Assembly: GCF_022539665.2 (NCBI RefSeq)
Contig: NC_081331.1
Coordinates: 3,258,501 to 3,322,500, forward strand
Source: Daphnia carinata
Taxonomy: Eukaryota > Arthropoda > Branchiopoda > Diplostraca > Daphniidae
Reading direction: 5' to 3'
DNA: 64,000 bases
The notes beneath the pieces are model-generated. The model was not told where the DNA came from, did not search any database, and saw only the letters and a list, made by a program, of their open reading frames with translations. Positions 47,556 to 63,593 of this stretch are shown here, piece after piece; positions within the stretch are counted from its first letter, which is position 1; every line of letters starts with the position of its first letter. The position numbers were made by a program, and so were the translations under genes.

Positions 47556-48414
47556 ATGGGGAGAAAACTAGGACTTTTGCTGTCTTGCTGCATAGCCGTG
47601 ATTTTTACGGTGACCGTACAGTCATACGATAAAGAATTTATCCTAACCAATACTATGAACGGATGGGAACATACGAGCATGGATTTCTTAAGCAATAGAC
47701 TTGTGTGCCCAGGTTGAAATCTTGTTGATATGTGTTGTCAGTATTTTCAAATGTATAATTTGTTACTAAAAGATTATGCATTTTGTAGGAGACAACAACC
47801 AAACCTGTGCAGATGGGTATACCTGCTGCATGAGCCCTTCAGGTGATTATGCTTGTTGTCCACATGAAAATGCAGTATGTTGTGCAGATCACATCCATTG
47901 TTGTCCCAAGGGCTCTTCATGTGATACTGGCAGATGCAAAAAAGTATGACATGTCTTTAAATAACCCAGTAGCAATTTTCATAAGACATTTTAAGAGGAA
48001 CTGCTTTATTCATTTGTAAAATACCTTCTGGTTCCAGGATGTTTCATCTTCAAACTCAGTGGAATTCATAACAAACATAATTCAGCAAACAAAACGTTCC
48101 ATTTGTCCAGGAGATGAGTTTCGATGCCCCTTGGAAACAACTTGCTGCAAGCTCTCTGGCGGAAAGCTGTATGGATGTTGCCCCTTTGAAGAGGTGTGTA
48201 TGTAGTTTTTTTGTTTTGTTTTATTCTTAATTCCTAATATGTGAAAACTTGCAATCATTGTTTCTTTAAACATATCTTATAAATTAATGAAACCAAGGCT
48301 TTGTGCTGTCCCGATGAACTTCACTGCTGTCCAAAAGGATTTGAATGTAGCACTGATGCTACTTGTATCCGTAGCAATTCTACTATGCCATTTTCAAATG
48401 ATGATCTGAACTGA
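47556..48414 (+). CDS. secreted two-module granulin/progranulin-like protein, 194 aa
   Basis: Four exons: 47556-47712, 47789-47943, 48038-48193 and 48298-48414, with phases closing. A signal peptide ([21 protein letters not shown]) is followed by a short linker and two complete granulin modules. Each has the 12-cysteine pattern C-x(n)-C-x(n)-CC-x(n)-CC-x(n)-CC-x(n)-CC-x(n)-C-x(n)-C. Characteristic pieces are [16 protein letters not shown] in module 1 and [17 protein letters not shown] in module 2. Granulins are secreted, lysosome-linked growth and trophic factors in animals. Vertebrate progranulin has seven and a half modules, so this is a compact form. The two modules are separated by about 20 residues containing a basic site (TKR) that might be cleaved. 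A canonical AATAAA follows at 48489. Confidence 0.93.
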
Positions 48415-48488
48415 AGCTGTTAAACAAAACCACATACTCAAGAACATATTTATGCATTTAAATTCACAATGTATTATTTCGACACTAG

Positions 48489-48494
48489 AATAAA
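48489..48494 (+). terminator. poly(A) signal AATAAA for the granulin gene
   Basis: A canonical hexamer 75 bases after the granulin stop codon. Confidence 0.7.
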
Positions 48495-48677
48495 TCAATC
48501 ATCAAATGACACCAGCTTTCTCAACAACTTTCTTGAGAGTTGAAAATAAACATGAAGCGCTGACTAGGACGGTACCGGTCATAGCCAATAGCTTTTGGTA
48601 CTTTTGTCTTGGCACTGCATGTAATGTACAACACCAACAAAAATGGACGTAAATAGGAGGAAGGCGACCAGGTGTGC

Positions 48678-48681
48678 TTTA

Positions 48682-48683
<2 letters not shown>
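48678..48683 (-). terminator. AATAAA overlapping the HECW stop codon
   Basis: On the minus strand the HECW stop TAA (48684-48682) shares its last two bases with AATAAA at 48683-48678. If it is used, the 3' UTR would be only a few tens of bases long. Confidence 0.4.
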
Positions 48684-53877
<5,194 letters not shown>

Positions 53878-55146
53878 TTCCTGTTGAAATGTGGTAATTC
53901 AAGGAAATTATTTAGAAATGACCCCTTTAGCAACGTGCGTAAATTCCATTCACGTTACGAACAATATTGCTAAAACACCGATGTTAGAAAGTGGCCAGGA
54001 ATTTTTCCTTAAATGGTAATTCTACACATCCTAAAGGTGTAACACTCCATCTTCGTTTGTGTCAACTTTTTTTTTTTGAATTTTTCTTTTGTTTACCCAT
54101 GAAGATTCAACTCTTTTGTAGATAAATAAAAGCAAGCGAAATTTATCGTGGTTTTTATGAATGTTATGGAATGCCTTTCAATGATATTAATAGTTGATTT
54201 ACAAGGTGTGACGAAAGTTGATTATTAAAAGTGACGTGACAAAATTTACGACGCTACTGACTACAACAGGAATAGATAAGATAATTTTTCTGATTAAAAA
54301 ATGTTGGGATAGGTTTTGCGGTTTATTATTTTCTGGTTTGAACACTTGTGTTACTCCCTTATTTTCAAAGCTTTTAACGAAAGTAATGGTGGAGAGGGCG
54401 AGGGTATGCAGAAGGGGGAGGATCCCGAAATGGGATTTGATGTTAAAACGCTTAGATTTACGTCAAGGAAAAACAACTCTGAATTACAATAGGAAAATAA
54501 AGACCAAAACGTAACGAGATTGTTAAACGATATCTTGCTTGAGCTACTGGAAAGCTGGTTATTGTAAGGTATATGTTTCTATTGAACTTACACAAGGGCG
54601 TCTCGGCACACCCTGTTGCGATTTTTGACACGAACTTGAAATATCGATTGTTGACAGCTGCTAGGCTCGTTTAAACAGAGAATTGGCTAAACGTATCACG
54701 ACATTGGAATTAAACAAAACACAAATACTGAGCACAAAGTATAATAGAAAAATAACTGTCGGGTAAGAAACACTCAGAAATCACATTCAGATGCCAAACG
54801 TTAACTGACGAAAGAGTCATCTGGCGGAGAGCCATGAGTCAACTCAGCTCATTTGCATTTACTTTTTTCTTTTTATTATTTTTTTTTAAACCTAATAAAT
54901 CTCAATGTATTTTCTTTTTCGATTTTTTTTTATATTTTGTAAAAATAACACTAAAATTTAATAATTATTGGGAGGTGACGCAAACGGTCGGCAATCTTGC
55001 CCACGGTTCTTTGTAGCTAACTACAAGCAGACTAGTTTAATTGTAAGCAAACGTGAATCAAATAAAAAACTTACCGTGTCATATTCTAAGAGGAAACAGG
55101 TTAGATACTAAACTTTACCATATTGTTACCTTAACTTTACCTAAAT
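53878..55146. promoter_or_regulatory. divergent 5' interval between HECW and PITRM1
   Basis: About 1.27 kb between outward-facing start codons. It should hold both promoters and any HECW 5' leader exon. It is AT-rich, with T runs at about 54067-54077. No further coding exon for HECW was identified. Confidence 0.45.
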
Positions 55147-58100
55147 ATGGGTTATTGCCATTTGCTTAACTCGGTAAACCGTCTCAAAGTCCCAGCAAAT
55201 CGAATATTGAAATGTTTTAGCTCAAACAAGCGGACCGTCTCTTCCGTTTTGACTAGCACAAATGAAGCCAAAGTCAATGTTGGAATCACTGATTTATCTG
55301 TTGGTTCGGAATATGAAGGTTTTCAAGTCAAATCTATACAAGAAGTACAAGATCTTGCACTGACTGTAGTAAGACTTTCTCATTTGAAGACTGGAGCAGA
55401 TTACCTCCACCTTGCTAGAGAAGATGCCAACAATGTTTTCTGTGTTGGTTTCCGCACTGTTCCTAAAGATTCAACAGGAGTGTCACATATTCTTGAACAC
55501 ACTGTTCTGTGTGGAAGCAAACAGTATCCAGCACGAGATCCATTCTTCAAGATGCTCAACAGATCTCTATCAACATTCATGAATGCCATGACAGGGCCCG
55601 ATTACACAATCTATCCATTTTCAAGTCAAAACTCAAAGGATTTCAAAAACCTTTTGTCTGTCTACTTGGATGCAGTCTTTTACCCTCATCTTAGAGAACT
55701 GGATTTCCTTCAGGAAGGTTGGAGACTTGAACATGAGAACCCATTATCCCAAGATACTCCTCTCCAGTTTAAGGGAGTTGTATTTAATGAGATGAAGGGT
55801 GCTTTTTCTGATCCATCATATGGATTGAATCAACAGCTTGTAAGGAATCTCCTACCAAGCCACACCTATGGAAATTGCTCTGGAGGTGATCCTCTCAAAA
55901 TCTTGGATTTAACATGGCAGCAATTAAAAGATTTTCATGCAAAACATTACCACCCGAGCAACTCTAGGTTTTACACTTATGGTAACATGCCTCTGAGAGA
56001 CCATTTGCAATTCATCAATCAAAACTATTTGAAAAGCTTTGAGCGAATCTCACCCAGCGAAGAAGTTCCAAACGAGAAACGTTGGGTCCAACCTCGACAA
56101 ATCAGTGTCGATGCACGAGAAGATCCGTTCGCACCGAACCCCGAGAAACAAGCCTCAGCTGTTGTTAGTTATGCTCTCGCAGATATCAACGATCTGTACG
56201 AGACTTTCGTGTTGCAAATTTTAAGTGAACTTCTCACTGGAGGACCTAACTCACCGTTTTATCGCAATTTGCTTGAGCCGAATATCGGTACAGGTTACTC
56301 ACCCGTCACCGGATTTGATAGCCATACCAAAGACACCACTTTTACTATTGGATTGCAGGGGGTTCACAGCCAAGATGTGGAAAAAGTTTTGGGGATTATC
56401 CGCTCTACGTTTGAAGAAGCTGCCAGAGATGGCTTTCCGGCTGAACGAATTGAAGCAGTCCTCCATTCCATCGAATTGGCCGTGAAGCACCAAACATCCA
56501 GTTTTGGTCTTTCGATGGCTATGAATCTGACACCGCTTTGGAACCATGGAAGTGATCCTGTAGAAGCGTTGTATATCAACGCAAAAGTGGAAAAATTCCG
56601 TCAAAACTTGCGTGACAATCCCGACTATTTGAAGAACAAAGTCCGCCAGTATTTCGTCGATAACACGCATAAGCTAGTAGCAGTTATGCAACCGGACAAG
56701 GACTTTGAAATGAAATTGGAACAACAAGAAAAAGCCATACTTGATGCCAAATGTCGGTCCTTGACCGATAAAGACAAGGCTTCCATTTTCGCCAAAAATC
56801 AAGAGCTTCTTGCCATGCAAAGCAAAGTAAATGACACCGAATGTTTACCAACACTCCATCTCAGCGATATTTCCAACCAAGCGGAACAAGTGCAGTTGGA
56901 CAACGTGAAAATACTTGGAGTTCCTCTTCAAGTAGCTGTGCAGCCAACTAACGGCATAACGTACTTTCATGGCGTGTTAAACACGGCAGACTTGCCGGAG
57001 AAGCTGAAAATTCATTTGCCTTTGTTCGCTATGGCTGCCACAAAAATGGGTGCGGGAGATATGGATTACCGTCAGCTGGATCAACAGATCGAACATAAAA
57101 CTGGCGGACTCTGTTTCGGCATGTACCTAACCGAAGGTCCTGGTTCCATCCGCTCTTTTGAACAGGGAATTCAATTTTCGTCCCACTGCCTAGATCGAAA
57201 TCTTCCCGACATGTTTCAGTTATGGCAATCCGTTTTCAACCGACTTCGCCTAGTAGACGAGGATCGACTGGAGACGCTCATTCGAAATTTAGTAGGCGAC
57301 TTGGGTAATAGTCTTACCCACTCTGGACATCACTACGCCATGACTCACGCTGCATCGTGCCTCACGCCAACAGCCCACCTCAAAGAGTCGGACGAAGGAG
57401 TGACTTACATCAGGAGGGTGAAAGCCATAGCTGAAACCAATCAGTTTGAACCGCTGCTTGAATGTATGCGTGACATTGCCAGTCATTTACTAGTTAAAAA
57501 CAATATGAGATGTGCTCTGAATGTTACGTCCGATTCACGAGAAGAGGCTATTAAACAATTGGAAGGATTTGTGTCTTCAGTCAAGGGATCACCTGTCGAC
57601 CAAGATGTGTGGACCATTGATAATGAATTCCAACCCATTATTCAGCGCAGCCATTACGTTTTACCGGTTCCTGTCAACTTTACTTCAAAAGTGTTACCTG
57701 GTGCTTCTTACTTATCGCCGGATTACGCTCCGCTTCGAGTACTAGCCGGCATCATGTCAGCCAAGTTCTTGCATCCTGAAGTTCGAGAGAAAGGTGGAGC
57801 TTACGGTGGCGGAGCCAGTGCTTCAGCAGCGGGACTCTTTTCATTCTACTCGTATCGCGATCCCAAATCACTAGAAACTATTGAGACCTTTGATCGAGCT
57901 GTTGAATGGGCTCTCAAAGCTGACTACAACGACGAAGCGATCAAAGAAGCTAAACTTCGAGTCTTCCAGAAGATCGATGCTCCAACTCCGCCATCTGGTA
58001 AAGGCATGCGCCTTTTCCTCAGCCATATCACTGACGAGCAATTTGCTGCCCATCGTCAACAATTGGTTAATGTAACTAAAGATGACCTGGTCCGAGTTTG

Positions 58101-58203
58101 CCAAGAGTATCTCCGTCAACCAGCCGTCCATGGTGTCACCATAATCGGCCCACCCAACGACACAACAGCAAGAGATCCCTCGTGGAACGTGGAATTCTCT
58201 TAG
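55147..58203 (+). CDS. PITRM1: mitochondrial presequence protease (PreP/PITRM1), 1018 aa, intronless CDS
   Basis: An M16C metallopeptidase of the mitochondrial matrix that degrades cleaved targeting peptides and other short unstructured peptides. The whole 1018-residue protein is one open frame, the usual family length. The N-terminus is Arg/Lys/Ser-rich and lacks early acidic residues, as a matrix targeting peptide should (about residues 1-30). The inverted zinc motif HILEH is at 114-118, with the third zinc ligand Glu in VVFNEMKGAF at about 215. The C-terminal half carries the second M16 pair with the substrate-binding segment EKGGAYGGGASASAAGLFSF. An AATAAA lies at 58298. A CDS of this size without any intron is unusual beside neighbours with short introns. 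Confidence 0.97.
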   Translation: MGYCHLLNSVNRLKVPANRILKCFSSNKRTVSSVLTSTNEAKVNVGITDLSVGSEYEGFQVKSIQEVQDLALTVVRLSHLKTGADYLHLAREDANNVFCVGFRTVPKDSTGVSHILEHTVLCGSKQYPARDPFFKMLNRSLSTFMNAMTGPDYTIYPFSSQNSKDFKNLLSVYLDAVFYPHLRELDFLQEGWRLEHENPLSQDTPLQFKGVVFNEMKGAFSDPSYGLNQQLVRNLLPSHTYGNCSGGDPLKILDLTWQQLKDFHAKHYHPSNSRFYTYGNMPLRDHLQFINQNYLKSFERISPSEEVPNEKRWVQPRQISVDAREDPFAPNPEKQASAVVSYALADINDLYETFVLQILSELLTGGPNSPFYRNLLEPNIGTGYSPVTGFDSHTKDTTFTIGLQGVHSQDVEKVLGIIRSTFEEAARDGFPAERIEAVLHSIELAVKHQTSSFGLSMAMNLTPLWNHGSDPVEALYINAKVEKFRQNLRDNPDYLKNKVRQYFVDNTHKLVAVMQPDKDFEMKLEQQEKAILDAKCRSLTDKDKASIFAKNQELLAMQSKVNDTECLPTLHLSDISNQAEQVQLDNVKILGVPLQVAVQPTNGITYFHGVLNTADLPEKLKIHLPLFAMAATKMGAGDMDYRQLDQQIEHKTGGLCFGMYLTEGPGSIRSFEQGIQFSSHCLDRNLPDMFQLWQSVFNRLRLVDEDRLETLIRNLVGDLGNSLTHSGHHYAMTHAASCLTPTAHLKESDEGVTYIRRVKAIAETNQFEPLLECMRDIASHLLVKNNMRCALNVTSDSREEAIKQLEGFVSSVKGSPVDQDVWTIDNEFQPIIQRSHYVLPVPVNFTSKVLPGASYLSPDYAPLRVLAGIMSAKFLHPEVREKGGAYGGGASASAAGLFSFYSYRDPKSLETIETFDRAVEWALKADYNDEAIKEAKLRVFQKIDAPTPPSGKGMRLFLSHITDEQFAAHRQQLVNVTKDDLVRVCQEYLRQPAVHGVTIIGPPNDTTARDPSWNVEFS

Positions 58204-58297
58204 TTTCTTTATGAAATTTGTTGAATTAGAAAACATATCCTAGTTTTTTGTTTTTGTTTAACAAATATTGTGTTCTTATTCTTGAGAACTGTTCCAA

Positions 58298-58303
58298 AAT
58301 AAA
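58298..58303 (+). terminator. poly(A) signal AATAAA for PITRM1
   Basis: A canonical hexamer 95 bases after the PITRM1 stop and only 58 bases before the next start codon. Confidence 0.75.
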
Positions 58304-58341
58304 CTCTTGATGTTTGAGCATGACTTTGTTATTCTTTTATT

Positions 58342-58343
58342 AG
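58342..58343 (+). promoter_or_regulatory. 3' splice acceptor-like AG just before the METTL25B start
   Basis: The sequence ttgttattcttttattag, a polypyrimidine tract ending in AG, stands 12 bases before the METTL25B ATG. It lies downstream of the PITRM1 poly(A) signal. Confidence 0.4.
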
Positions 58344-58355
58344 GTATCGTTCGTC

Positions 58356-59912
58356 ATGGAATTCTTGAATGGGCAGTTTGAACGAGATGACGTCTATTTT
58401 CGCGAGGCGATGCAGCTTTTGTCAGATTTTAATTGGATCTACAAATCCCGCAATACTGACATTTTAGCCGATGGCATTTTACATTTCATTCCGGACGATT
58501 GGATTCCCATATTACAACTGAATTGCTTTGAAAATATCCAAATGGTCATCAAGGGTGAAATCAATGTAATTTGCTAACTTGTACAAGTACCATCCGAATT
58601 TGCAAAGTAATTTACTCTGAGATCATATCGTTTTGTTCGCATAGCCTTCATGGCCGCTGGATCTTACGAAGTTTGCCGTGAGTTGCTGGCGTCTTTCATT
58701 AAGAATAAACTTGGCTCGAAAAGAAGAAGCCCTTTCAAAATGGAAAAAAGTTAATCCGAAAAAAATACATGAGGTTGTGAATTTCTCTCTACTTATCGGA
58801 GAAAAATGCGCAGAGAAAGACATCAAACATGTTGTTGACATTGGAGCAGGTTTGGTATGTCCAAAAATGGATTTATTTGCATCAAAATGTTGAGGAATTC
58901 GCTCTTCTTACATCGATTTGCAGGGTTATTTGGATAAGGAACTGTCTGATCGTTGCGACCTCCATGTCTTAGGACTGGAACGAGATGCGTATCGAGTTTT
59001 GGCGGCCAGTCAACGTGCAACCGTCGACACACCAGAAAATGTGCCAAATCGATGTCGTGCCATTTTTAAAGAACTGGTAGTAAAATCCGAAGATACTTTA
59101 GAAGACCAAATAGAGTCTGTTATTTCCAACTGGTTCAATGAACTTGAAGCCCAGCACGTGCCATCCCCGCCTCTTTGCATGATTGGTCTACATTCCTGTG
59201 GCGATTTGAGCCCTATCATGATGAAATTATTTATGAACATCAGGCACTTCCATTCTCTCTTACTGGTGTCGTGTTGCTATCATCGAATGGATTGGAAAAA
59301 GGAACCGGTCGATGATAACTTATTTCCTATCAGCAATAGCCTTAAAAGCAATCATTGTGAGCCGGAAGGCATTCAAAATCTCTTCCGTTTGGCCGCTCAG
59401 GAAACGCCAAATCACTGGATACAGCAGAATACTTTGAACTGCCAACGTCAAGCGCAACACACCTTTTACCGATCTCTAGTCCAACTTTACGCTAATCGAG
59501 GTTAGATTTCGTATTTATTCTTTTACGCTCTTGATTGTGTTATTTCATTCTTTCAGAAGGCATTCAGCTGCTAAAACAGCACAGGAAACCAGTCAAAATG
59601 CAAAAAACATCCGTTGGATTTGAAGAGTACGTCGATCAGGCTATCCAAGCGTTCAGTCTACCAGGACAAATAGCAGACCATCGACAGAAACTTTTAGACA
59701 TTTACTATTCAAATGCCCGTCTTTTACCGGCGCTGGAAACTCTTATTGTGTTGCAAGTGCTACTTCAACCGGTTGCTGAAGCGTTGATTCTCGTCGATCG
59801 AGTGGTTTATTTACGCGAGAACGGAATTAATGCTTCACTTCAACAAATATTTGACGATCGCATATCGCCGCGTTGTTTTGTCACCCTAGCAGAGAAATCA
59901 AAATCCTCCTAA
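58356..59912 (+). CDS. METTL25B: METTL25B/RRNAD1-like SAM-dependent methyltransferase-domain protein, 450 aa
   Basis: Four exons: 58356-58565, 58645-58854, 58924-59500 and 59557-59912, with phases closing. The family is named for a ribosomal RNA adenine dimethylase-like fold; its substrate is poorly established. SAM-binding motif I is VVDIGAGLGYL at residues 133-143, split by an intron after GAGL. Upstream is the family block KKIHEVVNFS. Downstream are the acidic-loop segment LHVLGLERDAYRVLAA, then MIGLHSCGDLSP and VSCCYHRM. The C-terminal LVDRVVYLRENG and DRISPRCFVTLAEKS match METTL25B. The exon 1 donor was chosen as AAT-GTAATT because the alternative AAGG-GTGAAA donor leads to a stop in exon 2. 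It starts 152 bp after the PITRM1 stop on the same strand. Confidence 0.9.
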
Positions 59913-59950
59913 ATTTAATACCTTATGCGAAGTCCGTGAAAAGTAAGGCT

Positions 59951-59956
59951 AATAAA
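59951..59956 (+). terminator. poly(A) signal AATAAA for METTL25B
   Basis: A canonical hexamer 38 bases after the METTL25B stop codon. Confidence 0.7.
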
Positions 59957-60783
59957 TGGGGGGGAAAAAATAGTAAAATGGGTTGCCGAAACCTTCGGTT
60001 ACAGGCCATTTGAAACCCCTCCCAGTTTCGTCTAGTGCGCGCTACGTTTCATATGCGAATAAGAATAACTAGGAAACATGATAACGGGAATAGTGCCTTT
60101 ACCTCGTCTCTTTTTTCTTCCTGCGGCTATGCAAGCAGGGGGAGGGCAAACTACAAAGTTCATTGAATGGAAATCGAATCCCAGAGACTTTCCACTTGTT
60201 GTCAACTAAAGTTCCTTGGATCTCTACTGTGGTCGTTTAAAACTGTACATATTGAAATTCACTTGGTTTTCCTTGAAGGTAAGCATTTTATATTAAACTA
60301 TGTATGTATCTTTGTTAGACGGTGATACACATGTTTGACAATCTCGAAGGAATGACACGATTTGACGAAGTGTTTTGAAACTGTGTAATTTTATTTAAGA
60401 AAATTTGTTGGGGTTATTTTTAGTAGTCTTCTGACAGTGCATACAAGAGCCTTCATTAATCCCCACGGCAACAAACATGGGTTATGTGGTTAAGTCAATT
60501 GGCCTTCAGCTATTTTTCTATTTTCTTAATCGATATGTAAAATATTACTACGAAAACATATAATAATTATGTTAGAGCCGGTTGGTGAACAACTCCTTTT
60601 AGTGGCATTACGTTAATAATTGCAAGTAAAGCTTCGCAAATAAAAATAATATTTATAACGGCCTACGTGCTTTCCATCTGCATCCAATGTTATGTCTAGG
60701 TCACGTAGCTCCACTGTTTCTGTTTTCTTTATTCGGCGTTTGCGTTTTGAGAAGGTTAGTCCAAGCTATACAAGCACTGAAAA
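59957..60783. other. spacer between METTL25B and uricase
   Basis: About 0.8 kb on the same strand, AT-rich, and it must include the uricase promoter and leader. An ATG frame at 60692-60877 overlaps uricase exon 1 in a different frame and is not supported. Confidence 0.6.
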
Positions 60784-62045
60784 ATGTCGACTTACAAAAT
60801 CGTGGATGACGCCTACGGTATGGAACTCAATTTTTGCGTTAGTTGATCGACATAATTTTAAAATGTGTTTCTATTAACACGACTAGGTAAATCTGGTGTG
60901 AAATTGCTCCACATTAAACGTGATGGCCCTGTCCATTCTATTCGGGAATTGGAGGTAAATACCCAACTAACGCTGTCCTCTAAGAAAGACTACACGACAG
61001 GTAAACAATTTGATATAATTTTTAATCTTTCAAATTCTGAAACGATTATTGTGCAGGTGATAATTCTGATATCGTCGCCACCGATTCGCAAAAGAACACA
61101 GTCTACCTGCTGGCTAAGAAACATGGTGTCAACAGTCCCGAAGAGTTCGCCATCACCCTCTGTCGCCATTTTCTCAACACGTATAATCACGTACTGAAAG
61201 TGCAGGTCCATATTGAGCTTTACCCTTGGCAGAGGGCAGAAATCGATGGAAAGAAACACAACCACGCTTTCGTGTTTACACCTGTTGCCGTTCGTGTCTG
61301 CACTGTTCGTATGGAAAGAAACGGTTGGTCAATTGTTGTGGCTTCTTTATCTTCAATAATTGATTGAAAATTCGTCAGGAGTACCGGTTGTCGAATCGGG
61401 ATTAAAGGATCTACGTGTACTGAAAACTACTCAATCGGCTTTTGTCAATTTCGTCACTGATGATTACCGTAAGTAAATTTAATTAGTTCTCCATTTAAAA
61501 CTGTTTAAATTATATTTTGATTTATAGGCAGTCTGCCTGATGCTAGTGATCGTGTGTTCAGCACGGTGATTACTTCGCGTTGGGTGTATTCAACGACCAA
61601 TGTCGATTATTGCAAAGCTTGGTATCTATATTTGCGATTACATGATGAGCTATTGTTAAACAGTTATTCTATTAATGGACGTTACATGCAGGAACGGAGT
61701 TAAGGATGCGATCCTTTCAGTGTTTTCTGGACCAGCGGATAAAGGTATTTTCTCACCATCAGTACAAAACACTTTACATCTAACGGAGAAATTAGTTCTC
61801 GATTCCATCCCGGAGGTATGAAGCAACTATGTCTTATTTAACCTGTGCTGATTAAATAATTTTTTCAATATTTACAGATTAATTACATCGAAATGATACT
61901 GCCAAACAAGCACTACGTTAATGTAGACTTGTCGAAATTCAAAAACGTTGGATTTGCACACAATGATACGGTTCTCCAACCACTCGACAAGCCGTCAGGA
62001 AATATTCGAGCAGCTTTGGCTCGCACTTTGCCCTCCAAATTGTAA
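60784..62045 (+). CDS. Uox: urate oxidase (uricase), peroxisomal, 296 aa
   Basis: Oxidises urate to 5-hydroxyisourate in peroxisomes as part of purine catabolism. Seven exons: 60784-60817, 60887-61000, 61057-61323, 61379-61468, 61528-61621, 61692-61815 and 61878-62045, with phases closing. The catalytic triad known from fungal uricase is in place: Lys13 in AYGKSGVK, Thr58 in [11 protein letters not shown], and His253 in [12 protein letters not shown]. The HNHAFVFTP segment and [13 protein letters not shown] are typical. The last three residues are SKL, a perfect type 1 peroxisomal targeting signal. The length is near the family norm of about 300. Nothing suggests decay: all splice sites are GT-AG and there is no frameshift. 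Confidence 0.97.
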
Positions 62046-63593
62046 ACGTAAGAAACCTGCTATGACGTAGGGCGCAACAGCTCAATTGAATTTAAGAAAG
62101 TGGTACCATTTTGAAAGGTGTCTTGTTAGTCTTAGATGTACCGTTTTGATGGACAATACACTCTCCGTTCATCGCAGAATATGCATTTTACTCGCCATTT
62201 TTACGACACGCTTCTAGAATTGGGGTAAAATCATTTTGCTGCCGTGTTATATACGTTTGTGAAAGGGACATTCAAACCAGTTTTGCGACCTTTTAAGCTT
62301 CAAAACTAAAAATGTTGTGAACACGATCTTATCCAGAGGTTCTCGGAATATGTATCAAGTTTCTGGCTTCGTTCGTAGAAAAACGAGCGGTAAGTTGACG
62401 GCTAGCTCCGGTACCTAGTGACAGGATGTCTTGCATGCTATTTATTGATCAATTTTGAAAGAAAAAAGAAAACTTGTTTGACATCCAATCAACTGTGAAT
62501 AGCTGTGATTGTCAGCCAAAAATCGTGCTAAAAGAAATCGATTGTACAACAACTTTACAACAAGGCCGCCAACAGATCGATACATCTGAACGTCTTTTTA
62601 AAAAAAAGTATTCCTGGGTCGGCTAAGTCCCAATCAGTTTGCTACCATCCTTCGTTTTCAATAACACGCTTGAGCAAGCTAACCCGAGCATCGCCAAAGG
62701 CAAGACATAATCTTGTCCCGAATTTTATGGGGCATGTTAATAGTAACGATCCGCCTACGTTTTCTGTTGGGTATTTTTACAAATCAGGAAATGCGGTCTT
62801 TTCGTGTTATCCGCGTATCGATTGATCGGGCCTTTTCAACCTATTGACTAGTTTCCCAATAATGAAAGGGAATGGTAAATTAAATAATTATATTAAAGCT
62901 GAACCGCCGTAGTGCTTTTCGTTCCCTATCGTCATTATTCAATTGGTAATTATAGAGGAGAATCGTTCCAAGTTTTTTTTTAAATAAGAAAAAATTTAAA
63001 TGAGCTGCAAATACTGAAGAAAAATGTATTCAAATACCACCCACTCCCAGTAGCCCACTGCTGCCCCTCATTTACATTTTGCGAAAAAAACAAAAACCTT
63101 TCCTCCTTTTTTTTTTCTTTTCTTTAAACTGACCCTGGTGCAACCTTGAGAAACCATGGCATTCTCGGAACGAATATGGGGACACATTTTAAAAACAAAG
63201 AATTTATGGCTTGGCAGTTTCTGAAGAAATACACAATGTAGCACGTAGCGTATTGTAGGGGCAAACTCATTGTTTCTTAGTTCATCTCGAATTTCATTAG
63301 GAGGTGGGGTAAGAAAACCGAGAGAAAATTATGCAAAAAATTTAAATAAAGCAAGTATGCAAAAAAACTGAACTGTTTTAGGGAATGGAGTAGGTCCGCA
63401 GAGGACGAGGAAAGGGATAGCAAAAGTAGGTAGTGAAATTTTTGAAAACGAAAAATGCTCATCTACGCTGCACTTTCGCCTGAGGTAGTTCTCTTCTAGA
63501 AAAGGTATTCCAGACTTTCGAAGGACGAGTTGTTGTTATGCGTGGCAATCAAATCTTCGGCTACAGGTGGAACAGTGTCTCATCGGTACAGAA
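62046..63593. other. spacer between uricase and kynureninase
   Basis: About 1.5 kb with AT-rich filler and T or A runs. No coding segment is supported. It should contain the uricase 3' end and the kynureninase promoter; no well-placed AATAAA was singled out. Confidence 0.6.

Noticed and set aside
54218-54514. 98-codon basic plus-strand frame upstream of PITRM1
   Set aside because: It is AT-rich, has no motif and no poly(A) or promoter context, and overlaps the likely divergent promoter region.
60692-60877. 61-codon plus-strand frame over uricase exon 1
   Set aside because: It reads in a different frame from uricase, whose exon 1 joins exon 2 in phase with the conserved GYGK-like block.
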